Below the pieces are notes generated by a model that had not been told where the DNA came from, ran no database searches, and saw nothing but the letters and a program-made list of their open reading frames with translations. A program made the position numbers and the translations under genes. Below are positions 28,801 to 43,022 of a stretch of 64,000 nucleotides of DNA, one piece after another. How positions within the stretch are numbered: the first letter of the stretch is position 1; every line of letters begins with the position of its first letter. Origin of the DNA: Ecdyonurus torrentis (lineage: Eukaryota; Arthropoda; Insecta; Ephemeroptera; Heptageniidae); assembly GCA_949318235.1 (NCBI GenBank), contig OX439129.1, positions 25,410,595 to 25,474,594 of the forward strand. Reading direction: 5' to 3'.

Positions 28801-31782
28801 CAACTTAGATGAGTACAGTAAGATTGCCATTTTCACTGTCTTCAGCATTTATTTATAGTAGGGAAATAATCAAGATTCAAATATTTTACAACATTTACTT
28901 CTTTTACTTCATTGACTTCAGATTAATTGTAGTTTTATAATTTAATTCGTTTGTTTTCAATAGTTAAATAATATAAGAAACCAGCATAAGCAAAGTGTAA
29001 ACCATTTTTGTTTTCTTCTTCTTCTATTTTCTCCCCTTTATTTTTACCTGATTTCTTATGTACATTTTTAACACAATTCACAAGTGATAAGATATTATTC
29101 AATTCAATTCAAAAAAGGCTTTTATTATATATTTATATCCTGTATGTTAGGCAAATAGTCGGTCACATAGGTTGCGCAGGTTGCCTGTCTTCTTATATTT
29201 CCAGGGGCAAAAGCAATGGGATTTCAGTTCTGCTATAGAAAAGTCGAGAATGTTTGAACTATCCAATTTCCTGAACAGAACATTTGAACTGAAATTCTAC
29301 ACAGTATTATCTATGGAAAACACATGTCTAAAATAATTTGCATTTTATTTACAATCTTTTTACGCACAATATATTACGGTTTATGCACATAAATTTTATA
29401 AAAAGTGACTTTTATATTGCTTTCTTCTCACATTCCATCTGCTTTGCCATTTTGTTAAGTTTTTTTTTTAATTTAAAACGTGTTTCAAATGTATGTATGT
29501 ATATAATGTACGAGTTGTTTGTATGGTTGTATTGTATGTACATATATGTTCGTATGTATGGTTTAAAAAAAAATCTGAATTATTTTATTATTTACATTCA
29601 TGTGTCAGTTATTATTAAAAGAAAGTAAAATAAAAAAAAGTATATACTTTAATAAATCACTTTAGGAAATCAATTATCTACTTTTTATTACCAGTTACTA
29701 ATTCTCATATTAGTTAAAAGTCATATTCTTTTAATTTAGTAGGTTCACATTTTAAAGAATTTTCTTTTCATTTTCTTGCACAGAATTACTTTTTTTTATA
29801 TATAAATTTATGACGTCTGGGAATATTTTCAAATGAATTGAATATAAAAACAAAATGAAATGATAAATAATAGTAGGATTATACTGTAGTATAGGAATTT
29901 AATTTGAATAGTGATAGGTCAAAAATATATATGACCATGACGTAATTTTTTTTTATAAATCAATAGCATATCAATACATAGTTCAAAAAAGAAGTAATGG
30001 TAGGAGGTCTATAATATATATAATAAAAGAAGAATTGTTTTATTTATAACAAATTATATAATTTTTAATTAAACATGATTTATTATCTGTAAAGTATTTA
30101 TTATAGTATTATTCACTTGTAAATTGTTTAAATAAACTGTAAACTTAATTAATTTGCGATATTTAAATTAAATAATTAACTAAACGGTAATTAAATTGAT
30201 TAATTGTTTTACTTATGTTTTACATTGAATTAAAAATAATACATGGAATCGAAGTCAATAATTATTGACATTGTGTTTTATTAGAGCTATGTGCTTCTAT
30301 TGAATGGTTTTGCTTTATTATATTTTTTTTTAACATATATAAAGATGGTTAAATATATTAAAGTGATGAATTCTCCATTCATTAACTGTACTTAAATTTA
30401 ATTTTAATATAATGTTAAACTTAATAGAATTAAAGATAATTTTTTTCCAGGAATATGCTTTAAAAATAGCTATATATCAATCAAATAAAAAAAGTGACCT
30501 TTTAAAGTTTGATATTGTAATTTATAGAATTAATTTGAATTTAGTACTTTAAGAGATTAACCTTCTAAGTCCTATTATGGAGATATGAAGCAATTGATTT
30601 ATGCAAATAGTAGGCTTAAGTGACCGTTGTTCTGAACAGATAAAATAAACCGACTGTATAGAAATACTTTTATACCAAAATTATTAAACGTATTATTAAT
30701 TAATGGTGAAATACATTTGACAGAGTTAACATCACATTACGAGTTTAATGTCACAAATTTGATTAATATTTGTAATTTTATAATTCATTATTTAATACTG
30801 TACAGTCATTTATAATTATACATGAATGAATGTCTAATATAAAAAATTATAAATGATCATATTAATTAAATAATAATATATATATATTTTTAAATTGTAT
30901 AATTTTTTTTTCAACATTATTTAAGTTTTAAGTTTATTTAAAATATAATTATGATACTGTTACTAACATCTTCATTTTCAAGTACAAACAATTTACTTTA
31001 TAAACTACTTTAATTACGTTAATAAATTTTAATAATATTTTACATGAAATATAAATGTTAAGAAATTCTGATACGATAATAAATAGATGACAAAACTTAA
31101 TAAATTGTAGCAATCTCAAACTACTAAAGTTTTGCAAAAGTTGGATTAAATTAAAGTACGTATTGAACAACTCTAATGGTGAAATAATAAATTTGTGTTA
31201 CAGTACAGAATCCCAAGCTTTATTAATTATTTATTAATTTTAAACTTATATAAAAAAATCTTTGAATACTAAAAGAAAACTTTTCGCTGTATTAATATCG
31301 GTTGATCTTTACGATTCAAAACACATTACCATATCGTAGTAGATAAAGCACATTTTACTATAAGAAAGGTTGTAGCTCTTGTAAATACAAAAAAGTAAGT
31401 TATTGTAAATATTGATTTTTATTTATTATTATATATTTTTTTTACTTGTATAAAGCGTTTTGTTAACTTCAACAATTCTTTTTCTTTTAAATGATAGTAT
31501 AAACACAAAGCCAAAAATTTTTAATTTAGGTGGTTGTTAGCAATGACTTTCAAAAAAAAAAAAAAAATAATAATAATAATAAAAAAAATAAGGAATCAAC
31601 TTTTGAATTGCTTTCTAATTATACATTCCTTAAGGTAAAGAAACATGGTAATATTTCTCTACATTGCTACATGTAAAACATTTATTTTTTAAAATAATAC
31701 CTAAAATTGATACCAGTTTCTTTTTATTATGAATTATGAATCATGATGGATAAACATTGACATTTTATGTAAACCTAAAAAT
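24411..31782. other. AT-rich DNA without recognised gene
   Basis: It contains several A/T homopolymers. A GC-richer stretch near 26400-26437 ends in a donor-like GCG|GTGAGT (plus), which could be an isolated exon end but has no supporting partner. No coding family was recognised. Confidence 0.6.
25389..25430 (+). repeat. Poly-A run of 42
   Basis: An uninterrupted A42. T29 follows at 25812-25840 and about T25 at 25966-25990. Confidence 0.95.
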
Positions 31783-32134
31783 AGGAAAAGGAAGTGCCGG
31801 AAATGGAGACCACGTGATGGTAAAAGTGGGAGGTGGCTCAGGTCTAGCTACTGATTGTTTTATGTTTACTCAAAATGCGGAAAAGGAAGTGCCGGAAGAG
31901 GAAACCACGAGACGGTAAAAGTGGGAGGCAGCTCAGGCCTAGCTTGCTGCTGGCACCAACTTTTCTCCCACTTTTACCGTCACGTGGTTTCCTCTTCCGG
32001 CCACTTCCTTTTCCGCTTTTTGAGTAAACATAAACAATCACTGCTGGCGCGAAGTTTTCTCACACTTTTACCGTCACGTGGTTTCCTCTTCCGGCACTTC
32101 CTTTTCCGCATTTTGAGTAAACATAAGCGGTCAT
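31783..32134. repeat. Double foldback (family B), arms A-A-A'-A'
   Basis: Four copies of the family B arm occur: about 31783-31835 and 31861-31935 in direct orientation, then 31957-32032 and 32060-32127 inverted. Each contains GGAAGTGCCGGAA- or CACGTGGTTTCC-type sequence. The layout suggests one foldback inserted into another or a duplicated arm. Apparent ORFs on both strands here only reflect the repeat. Confidence 0.85.
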
Positions 32135-34155
32135 TGTATTAAATAATGCCCATGCTTTGGCCTATGTTATGTATTATATACACATTAAACCATTTTAACC
32201 AATAAGTTCTATAATTAAACGAAGAATTATAGACTGCCAGCTGCCTTCCTCTATATCATGGTCGTAAAGTATGCAAATAAACTATTTTTAAAATATTAAT
32301 AATAATTAAAGTCTCCATAATATGAAATTGTATAAAATATATAACACATAAATGATATATTTTTTTGGTTCCATAAATTGTTGTTTTAACGTATTGTCTC
32401 TGTAAATAATTGTTATGAAAAAAAAAAATATATAGTTACACTTTAGTAATTAAAGTGAGCCATCATTTAAATAACAATACTTTTTTTATCACACATTTAT
32501 TTTCATGTATGTAGACCGATTGTTTAAAAAGCATTTTTTATACTAAAATATAGTACAGTAGACAGAAAAAAAAAAATCTTTGGTTATTTTTTAAATGATT
32601 AAAAAAAATGCCTTAGCGTACTTTTAATTAAAAATATATAATGTAAATATAAAAAAGTTACATTCTACCAACACTGAAAAAGAGAATTAAAGAAAATGTT
32701 ATTTTAATATTAGAAGGAATTATACAGATAAAAGTAATAAAAATGACTAGACAACGTGAGGGTGAGGGCGTATTTACTGGTGTTACATTTACATTCAACT
32801 GATTTTGACAATAACTCGGGAATAAAAAAATATTTGTAATATATCATAAACAAAACACAATTGACAGTACTATCAATGCATGCTTATATATATCATATTT
32901 CAAAATTTATGTATGCGTCGAGCACAAAAAAGGACACGAAACATGAACACAACACATTAACTTTGTGATTTGAAACATACATAACCATGGCACATATGCG
33001 TGCCCATTTTTTTATCATTATAAGTTTATTGAATATATTGTTTGATCTAAAGAACGAGAAATTAAAAAAAAAATGAAAAAGTTAATCAGAAGATTTTAAA
33101 TTATTAATATGAAAATGTGATATTTTTTTTATTATAATAATTTGTTATTCAAATTTACTCATATACAGACATAACTTTAAAAAAAAAAGGTGTGTGTAAG
33201 AAAGTTCAATACCATACGTACGTCAAAATACTTACCATAATATGTAAATTAGAGAGATGTTTTAGTACAAAGATTAAAGTTATATTAAAAGCATCTATTT
33301 CTTGCTGTCATACATTTTTTTATTACGATATATTTATTTACAATTCTAAATAATGACGTCACAATGACTGTCTCTATAGAATCCAATGTATAGTTTTATC
33401 ATTGTATTTAGTGTTTAGAGAAATAAGATAAAATAGTAAAAACATTATTAAGAAAATAGAAATTGTATTTTATTTTATTAAAATATATTTATCTAAAATA
33501 CGTACTATAGACACAGATAGTTATTTACATTAAAATTATACTTTATAATAATTATATTGATTTAACTTTTAATTCTTGAAAATATAGATAAAATGCTGAT
33601 ATTGTAACGTTCTTACTTCCATTACACTAAACAACATTCAAAGAGTTGAAAACTTTGTGGTCAAGATTAAAGGTATGATAATACTGGTGAAATTAAACAG
33701 ATTATATATTCTATAAGTTTACATTGAACACATTGACTATTTTGAAAATGGAAATTATTGATTATATAGAACAAAACGTGCAGAAACTGACAATTCTAAA
33801 ATGATGTCTATAAGCCCAAGATGAAAGAAAACTAGCTCATATTTCATATCATCTCTTTATAGATTTAGCTAATAATAAACTTAATACAATGTTGTCTTTT
33901 TTTACTATTATGTTATAGTCAGAATGTGTCAGTCATCTTTCTAAGAAAAGGAAAGATGGTGGAAAATCAATCAATCATAGTTTCAAAGTTGTTATTGTTG
34001 AGCTGTTTTTGTTTTTCAAAGAAGGTAGTCACAATTTTTTTTAAATATATATACTTATGTAAAAATGGGATGTTCTGGAGCTATTTTGTTATGACTTGCA
34101 TATTAAATTTACTGTTAACATAATTTCACTTTAATTGTATTTGGTACTAGTAGTT

Positions 34156-34329
<174 letters not shown>

Positions 34330-34759
34330 AGCTTTTCACATTAATGGCTTAAGCAATTACAATGAAAAGAAATCAAACATGTTATATTTTTACAATTTAA
34401 ATGCCACCCCATTTTTTCCCCATAAGATGAAAATAATTTTAATTGCTATCGTATTTTATTAATCTATTTTAATAAATATACAGGCATCTGACATACTGTA
34501 TTATATATTAAAAAAAAAAAAGCTTGCGCCCGATACAATGGTAATACACAGTATCATTTAGTTCTTTATATTTTTCAGATACATGCACTTACATTGAAGA
34601 GAGTTAATTACAACTTATAAAATTATGTTAATCAATTTCCTTATTGAGTTACACACAACATTCACATTATACGCATTTCATTACGTAATATATGTTGTAG
34701 CTCTTGTAATAAAATATTTTTTGACACTTCATTTGAACAAGTACGAATAGAAAAAAAAG

Positions 34760-34761
<2 letters not shown>

Positions 34762-34823
<62 letters not shown>
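34762..34823. repeat. (AT)n microsatellite
   Basis: An AT tract of about 62 bp. Confidence 0.95.
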
Positions 34824-34827
<4 letters not shown>

Positions 34828-35089
34828 AATAAATTATTAATAAAAATATTACTTCAAATATTTTATTATTAAAAATCTTGATTTCATTTATTAGTAATAT
34901 TGCTTAATAAGTATTTGTACTGCGCAGTGTAAATAATCATATTATAATTATTCATGTTATAATTAATAAGATACCTTATAAAACATTTATATTAACTTTT
35001 AAAAATATTTTCGTACTTTATACTTCATGTTATATGTACATACGTACTATTTTCAAAAGTTAAAACTCTATTATATATTTATATAATAT

Positions 35090-35091
<2 letters not shown>

Positions 35092-35176
<85 letters not shown>
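35092..35176. repeat. (TA)n microsatellite
   Basis: A TA tract of about 85 bp, followed by CATA units. Confidence 0.95.
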
Positions 35177-35181
<5 letters not shown>

Positions 35182-37384
35182 CATACACATGAAGTATATA
35201 TATGCAATGGCATTATTTTACTTTATTTTAATAGAAAATCTAGACCATAATATATATGGTTATACAAAATATAATTACATGTATCATTTTTTTTAAAAAG
35301 ATATTTATATTAACTTAAAAAAATGTATTAATGTTTTTTTTTTACCGTAATAATATTCATAGTTATTACATGTATATTTTTTACTCTATACAGTTTATAA
35401 ATATATGTATATTTAAAATAACAGTTCTCTAACCATGAAGAGACTTAAAATATCATTATAGTTCTTCTTAATTCTATCTATTTTTTGTAAAGTTGAGATA
35501 TTATGTCTACCACTATTTTTTACTAGAAAAATTATTATTATTAATTTTATACTTTATACTCTTTTTTTTTTTTTAAACCTATCATTAATACAAAATCCAA
35601 CCAAGGCATAGCCTTATCAGTTGGTTCATAATATTTTTACACATGTCGTATTAATTTGTATTTTTAAATTATATAATTATGTATTAAATAAAAGAAAGAA
35701 GAATAAAAAATTTTTTAAACAAATAGCAAGAGTAATTACAAATAAAGAGAATATAATGGTAACAAAACATAATTATATTGATAATTTTTTTAAGATTATT
35801 AAAATATTTTAAAAAAATAATTTTATTTATATACATAGTAATTAAGATATAGATATTACGTATTTAATTGTTCACAATATCTTTATTTTCTTCTACTCAA
35901 CTGCACAATAAGAATGTGAATATATTATAGTCAGTGAAATCTCACATTGAAGATGTTTTTAACGCTTTACTGCACCCAATTACTGTTTTCTTTACAAAGG
36001 CATTGTATTTTATAATAAAATATTCGTTTTTCTTGCCTTGAATCTGTATATGACATATTATAATATAATATCATGCCCTGTAATAAATATACAGATTTAT
36101 TTTTTTATTATAATCGATTTATGTGTTTTTTAAATCATCAAAATATAAAAATAGCAGATGGTACCAGGTTTTGGAGTCACGTAACTCACAACAGTCACGT
36201 CACTAAAAATTGCATGGACATACGTTGTCGTCATTCTTTTGTTTTGCAACCCAGCGTTTTCTATCTCTATAATAGGGGAAGAGATAAAGCAGCAGCCAGA
36301 TATAGTGATACATAGACAGAGAGTCATATTATCTAAAAATAGATTTTATATTTAATTAAAATCGCAAAAGTAAAAAAAAAAAAAAAAAAAAAAATATCGT
36401 AAAAATTTATTGAGTACCATCATAAACTATGATGTATAAAAAAATATTTATTTTTTATTTTTTTAATTTGAGTTTACTTTGATAAAAGTTTCTTTTTGAT
36501 GTTTTTTTTTTCTGGGATCTTTTGATGGTTTTGCTTGAACTACACTAATTGCTACAAAACAAGAGAAAGACCTGAGGGCAGAAGGAGAGAGAAAGAGTTG
36601 ATTTAACGGTACGTTTTCTATCAATGCGAGATCAAAGTACTCACGTATATATACAGTAAACGTACACGAGTGCTTGCATGGTCCACAAAGTGTATAATGC
36701 ACGTACAGACAAATGTGAAACACAGTTTATTCGGATGCTATTTGAGTTTAGATAGGTTATATCAATTAACCTTCTTTGTGTGTGTGAGTGTGTGTATATA
36801 TATATTAAATAATCTTCCTTAATGTTGACCAGTGTATTAATAATAATAATAATAAAATACTTTTTATTTCGTTTAATAAATTTGTTATTTAGATCAAACA
36901 CTTTTTTTTTGTATCAGTTTAACACGTTAGTGAAATAATAGGTTGTAAAAATTAAATTTACTGTTTATATTTTTATTAGATAATAAACTATTATATGTAT
37001 TAAAATAATGTTTTATTATTGTTTATCATGGATAGTAATTACATTCTGTTTTTATTGTCAAATTTATGTATTAATTTTAGCGGAGGAAGGGTGAAGGGAT
37101 TTTTTAACAAAGTTATTATTAAACTATTCTCAGTTTTATTGGACAATTGACCCGTGATAATTTAATAACAGAACTTTTCCTCTTCATCTAACTTCTTTCT
37201 CTATATATTAGTTTTCCAACACACCTATACATTGTGAAATACATACGAACTTACAACGTACGTAAAATGACAGACCCTTCTTTTAAAATCTTGTATACTT
37301 TTTTTTCTTGTAGTAATCGATTTCCCTTATTTATTACCGTGAGAGCTTAGAAGGAGATGGGATAACAAAATAAAGAGAGAGAAA

Positions 37385-37428
<44 letters not shown>

Positions 37429-37557
37429 ATAGATGTAGAAGACACAATCAATCACAGAAGTTGCCTTAATTGTTTCCCACTTAAAAACTAATGCAAAAAA
37501 AGAACAAGTAAGTCAATAGGTTATAAAAACAATTACTATAATTATAAAAAGACTTAC

Positions 37558-37726
37558 CAAATACAGCAAGAATGGCAACTAGTAAGTAAGCTGCTAGAAA
37601 TCCATAAAAGACGTCGTTTCTATGAAAGATGTATTCCTCTCGATCATCATCATCCCAATCGTCTGCTCCGCTCACGTTGTAGTCTGACATGTTCCATGTC
37701 ACGTTGGCCCGCCACTGCCACGCCAT
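37558..37726 (-). CDS. First coding exon of a probable rhodopsin-like GPCR (partial)
   Basis: The ATG at 37726-37724 lies four bases after a good acceptor (ACATGTGCAG|GTGC). The exon ends at a strong donor (TTTG|GTAAGTC) at 37558. It encodes 56 residues plus one base. Residues 1-35 hold three N-glycosylation sequons (N8, N12, N17) and an acidic cluster (DDWDDDDREE), as in an extracellular N-terminus. Residues about 38-56 (VFYGFLAAYLLVAILAVF) form one hydrophobic helix. The intron is phase 1 after the first base of a Gly codon, where class A receptors have the helix-1 Gly-Asn motif. The identification is inferred from this architecture; another single- or multi-pass membrane protein is possible. 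No later exon was recognised to the left, so they may be far away or outside the window. Confidence 0.5.
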
Positions 37727-38362
37727 GCACCTGCACATGTTATGCAAATTCACTTGATATTCAATACATGTAATGTTATTATCATTTTAATGTGACGTCA
37801 CATGCTGTGTGAAGCTTAATGTATTGCTCCCTAACTCCCTAGCACAAAAAGCCAGGTATGCTATGTTTTTATAGTTCAATTTTACAAATAATACAGTATT
37901 GAATTTCAAACTGTAATGTGTCCAAGATTTCTATTCATACAGAGTAATATTTCTACGTTGCAACAAACGTAATTGCTTGCAAAATCAATTAAATCCTTTA
38001 TATTGTCATATAATACTTGCTCAATGTCCACAGACCAAAAATTTCAGTGCAGTATTTTGCATCAAAGTTATAGTTTCATTATAAAAGGTTAAATATTATA
38101 ATAAATGTTGAAATATAACATAATATTACAAACATAAATTTTTGTTGTTCTGTTTTATTATGCTAAATGAGCGTGCCATAAATTGGTGTTTATCTAAATA
38201 TAGGTTAACTTATTTATATTATAAATTTTGGAGTCTTCATGACGATAATAAATTAAATTCTTGAAATTTATTATTATGTTAACAAATATAAATCACAACA
38301 AAATTACTAACGTAATATAATGTATAATAATATAATACTACTTTCAGCTTGCTTGCTTGCTC

Positions 38363-38394
<32 letters not shown>

Positions 38395-39082
38395 CCTCCT
38401 TCTTCTACTTCAAAAGACGGTACTTGTTACTTATAGAATTAGTACCATCCTTAACTATAATAATAGTTCGTTCAAAATATTTCATTTTTTTAGCACAATA
38501 TTAAAGAAAAGAACATAAACTGTTATCTTTTATAAAAAATATGTCTGTTGTATAAATAAAAAATTACTGAGCTGTCTGATAACAAACGTTTATTAATATA
38601 AATAAGTAAAAATCATTATTTGTATGTGATATTTTAAACAACGCAATAATGCATGCACCAAAATTGAAGGCTGTATTGCTGTATTATATTATGCAAGGAA
38701 GAGAAAAAATTATAAAAATCATGAGGAAATAAAAAAAAAATCTTCTAAATCATTCAAAGCTTTGCAGAGGTCAGGTTAATAAAAATTTTCTATGGTAATA
38801 AAAAGTAAAAACACGTCAGCAAAGCCTATTTGACTCAAAAATACACAGGACAAATGTAACACATTTGCCGCAGAGAACGCACACAGTCTGGGTATTTTAA
38901 TCCCTCTTGAGACTGTTATATAAACAAACGAAATGAGTGCCTAAATTACGTAAGTAATAAATAAAAAGTCTAGTGTTATTTTACAAAAATTAAATGTGTT
39001 ACAATTCCCGATTGTAAATGTGAATGTGAATGCATATTAATTATTTACTAAAAAAAAGGTGGAAATATGTGTATTGTACATG

Positions 39083-39182
<100 letters not shown>

Positions 39183-41121
39183 ATATTGTGTGTGTGTGTG
39201 TCAGATTATAATACTAATAATTTTCTAACTTAAATTAAAGTCTTTATTCCCTAGGTAGCTCAATTCAGTTATTGTAAATATAATAAATTGATGAAGAATC
39301 CTATGATAATGAATGACGTAAGCCTATGGGATCATATCATATTATTTGTAATTTATACTATAGGATATATTAATATCAGTTCGTTCTATAAACTACACAC
39401 AACTCATGAGCCAGCTTAGAAAATTTTCCTTTATTAAGAACATCTGATCACTACGTAACTACCTGTTTACGACGTTTATATGTATGGTTGATAATTGTAA
39501 TTACTTCGTTTAGATCTTTAGACCTAATTAGAATAAAAGGACGTAAAAAAAAAAAAAACCATGCTCAACAGTGACTTAATATTGTCGGCTCACAAAAATA
39601 CAAGATCAACCAATGAATATGGCTAATTTTTTTGGGCAGCCAATCATTGTTTAGGAAACTAGCCATACTTTACAGAACAAATTATCATTCTGTATCTTCG
39701 TAACCTATATATTGTATCAAATATTTTTAGAAATCTCCCAAAATACCCATATCTCTTCTTTTGTCATTTTCAATGCAGATATTATCTTTTAAAATTTGCA
39801 TTAAAATTGAAGAAAAAACAAATCCTTATCAGAACTTAAAAACATATTTCCATTATAAATAGAACGTTTAAAATAATTATATTTTGTAATAAAATACTAC
39901 CTTGAAATACAATATCAGCCAAGGAACTAAAAATTGATTTTTTTTTTAATAGTCACACATACTGTATTATAGAGTTTTGTAGGAGAAAAGAGGAGAGAGA
40001 AGAAAAAGAAGGGAAAGGAAAAAAATGGAAAGTATTGTAAAATTGTATTGAAAAAAATAATGACAACAAATAAATACAAATTGAAAAATTGAAGAAAAAT
40101 ATATTACTTTCCATTTTTTTATTGTGTGCTGTTAAGGGACTTTTGGGGATAAAGAGTATATAGGTATAGTAAAAACTTTTTTATTTGAAAGGAAAATACC
40201 AGTAACGTATAAATTAGAACAAATACTTTCAATTCAAAATATAAGAAAAAAAAAGTTGGAAAAATACAAGAATGTTTAACATGGTAATTAAACCAATTTT
40301 TAATTTATCCACACTTTATGATATAAAAAGTCTAAATTTATTTGTGAAACGTTAAATATAAAGTTTTTCATATTTCACGCCTTTTGACTTTGGGTAAACG
40401 ACTAAACATCCTAAAAGTCAATAATAATAATGTTGAGTGAAGCGGAATTTCAAAGTGATTGAAACGGTTGGATTTTAACACACACCACACACTAGTTCTT
40501 TATAAACCATGACACAAACGTACGGGAAAATCATTTAAAAAAAATAGTTTCATACTTTGAAAGGCTTTACAGAACAAAATATATATATATGAAGCGTGAG
40601 TGCGGTTGTTTAAACTAATTGATTAGAGTTAAATAAATATTATAAATTAGACTATCAACCAACTATAACAATTATTTGATTCCTGGTGATTCCTAGTTTT
40701 CATACAAGGCAAATAAAAACGCTTTGAAAAGCAGTCAAATAAAGTGTTTGAGATGAAATATAAATAGTGTTATTTTAGAAATTTTTGAAAGTTAGAAATT
40801 TAATGTTTGTAAATCAATCAAAATAATTTTGCAATGAGAAGTTTTCAAATTTATAATTTTTTAAAATTATTTCTATCTAACCTCGTTCAACTTGTATTTT
40901 TAGCTGTGTTTTGAAAGTTAAAAAAATAATAATAATAACAATAAAAAAAAGAACAAATAATATAATATATTATTTAAAAATTATTAAAATTTTTTTTTAA
41001 AAATTACAAATATATAAACTAAACAAATTATATTTGTTATACATATATAAATTATATTTATATATATATATATATATATATAATATTATATTTATAATCT
41101 TTTATGTAAGCAGTATAAATT

Positions 41122-41247
<126 letters not shown>

Positions 41248-41728
41248 GCTCACTTCCTCAAGATGTTTTGCATTATATTTTTTGCTGTTTGTTTTTTTAC
41301 ATTTTATTGAAAACACAAAATATTATTCAATATATTTCAATTTTATTATGCTGTCTTATTTATGTGCAGTATGATTTTTACTATCTTCAAACAAAAGGAA
41401 CAAAAAATTGACATCGGGGGGGAAAGAAATCTTGAATGAATTGTAGCCACATAGGGTGAAACAATGTAAGAAAGGAGTTTTCCTTTCAAGCACCATTGAG
41501 CTTATTTCAGCTGGAAATTTTATAACCCACAAAGTATTATTATTATTATAGTTTTTAAAGATATGAACCATGAAATGTTTGTATAATATATCTTGATGAA
41601 AGTTCTTGATAAATTTTTAATCAATAGAAAAATAAAAATAAAATTCATAAAAATGATATTACAGTATATAAGCAAACAAAAATTTATCTATTTGCTTCAA
41701 ATCCATAGCATCAAGTTTGAGAAATATT

Positions 41729-41732
<4 letters not shown>

Positions 41733-41823
<91 letters not shown>

Positions 41824-41904
41824 GTGTGTGTGTGTGTGTGTGTGATTTTTCAGCCATATTACATAAACCTTAGCCATAACATTTAGCCAATAAAACTGCA
41901 ATGA

Positions 41905-41958
<54 letters not shown>
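41733..41958. repeat. Two (TA)n tracts and a (TG)n tract
   Basis: TA at 41733-41817, TG at 41824-41844 and AT at 41907-41958. They are separated by about 60 bp of unique sequence. Confidence 0.94.
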
Positions 41959-41962
<4 letters not shown>

Positions 41963-42497
41963 TTACTATATTAAACACTACAATCAATAAGTTACAAAAA
42001 AAAAGAAGAACAAGAGCAAGAAAAACAAGAACAACAATAACAATAAAAGTGGCATACCTCTACTATAACAATTATTTTAACAACAGCTCATAACTTAATT
42101 ATGATTTTTTTTAATATGCAGATGAATCTTAAGTGATTTGAAATAACATTCATTATATTTCATGCATAGATATAATTGTCAGTCTTAATACGCGTACTTC
42201 AAATCTAAAGTGCTATATAATTACTAGCAGCGTTTATTTTCACCTTGTATTTTTCTTTTGTGCATGTGTAGGTATTTTTTGTATTTTATTAAAATAAAAT
42301 TAGACTCATTAAGTTATTTAATTTTGTTTTCTTTCGTATAATTAGTTTAAAGTCTCTTACCTTATTTACTATTAAAAAATACTTGAAATTTAGAAGATAT
42401 TTATATCAGATTAAAATGATATAAAAAAAAATCGAAGCGCCTCTTGCGGCGATTACTTGAAATGGGGGGGATGGGGGGATTTGCTAATTCACTTACT

Positions 42498-42790
42498 ATA
42501 CTACTTTCACACGCGCACTCTGTTTTCGCGGTCACTGGTGAAGTTCGCGGTGTTGAATAGGGACTGACTGAGGATCAGGCTACTATTTGCTCGGGTACGT
42601 CTTTGCCTTCCAACCCCCGCGTACCCCCTCTCACGCAAGCGCCAGTGTTGCTGCTGAGGTAGCAGCGAGTTAAGCGCCACACGCCAATCTACTTCCATAA
42701 CTGTTATGTATAGGTATGTTCGTGTCGTGGGTATCATCATTCAGGTCACAACTCTCAGACACTCTTCACACCTTCAAAAAAGGTTCTGCG
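42498..42790 (-). promoter_or_regulatory. Candidate 5' UTR exon and promoter of the minus-strand receptor-like gene
   Basis: This segment is clearly more GC- and CpG-rich than its surroundings. On the minus strand it ends at a consensus donor (ATA|GTAAGTG) at 42497-42496. That would splice to the acceptor at 37731, four bases before the receptor-like ATG. It contains upstream ATGs and a 77-codon frame without recognisable domains. A large compound microsatellite lies just upstream, at 42838-43022. Exon status is inferred only. Confidence 0.35.
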
Positions 42791-42837
42791 GCTAACAATT
42801 ACTCTGTAGTAAATAAATAAAAAATCTCAAATATCTA

Positions 42838-43022
<185 letters not shown>

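Noticed and set aside
31844..32142. ORFs on both strands at 31.8-32.1 kb
   Set aside because: They arise from the inverted arms of the family B foldback and mirror one another.
36073..36327. Overlapping plus and minus ORFs of 65-80 codons
   Set aside because: No domains, and no GPCR helix motifs on minus despite lying downstream of the receptor-like exon.
42507..42740. 77-codon minus ORF MMIPTTRTYLY...
   Set aside because: No recognisable domain; more likely 5' UTR with upstream ATGs, or chance within a CpG-rich island.
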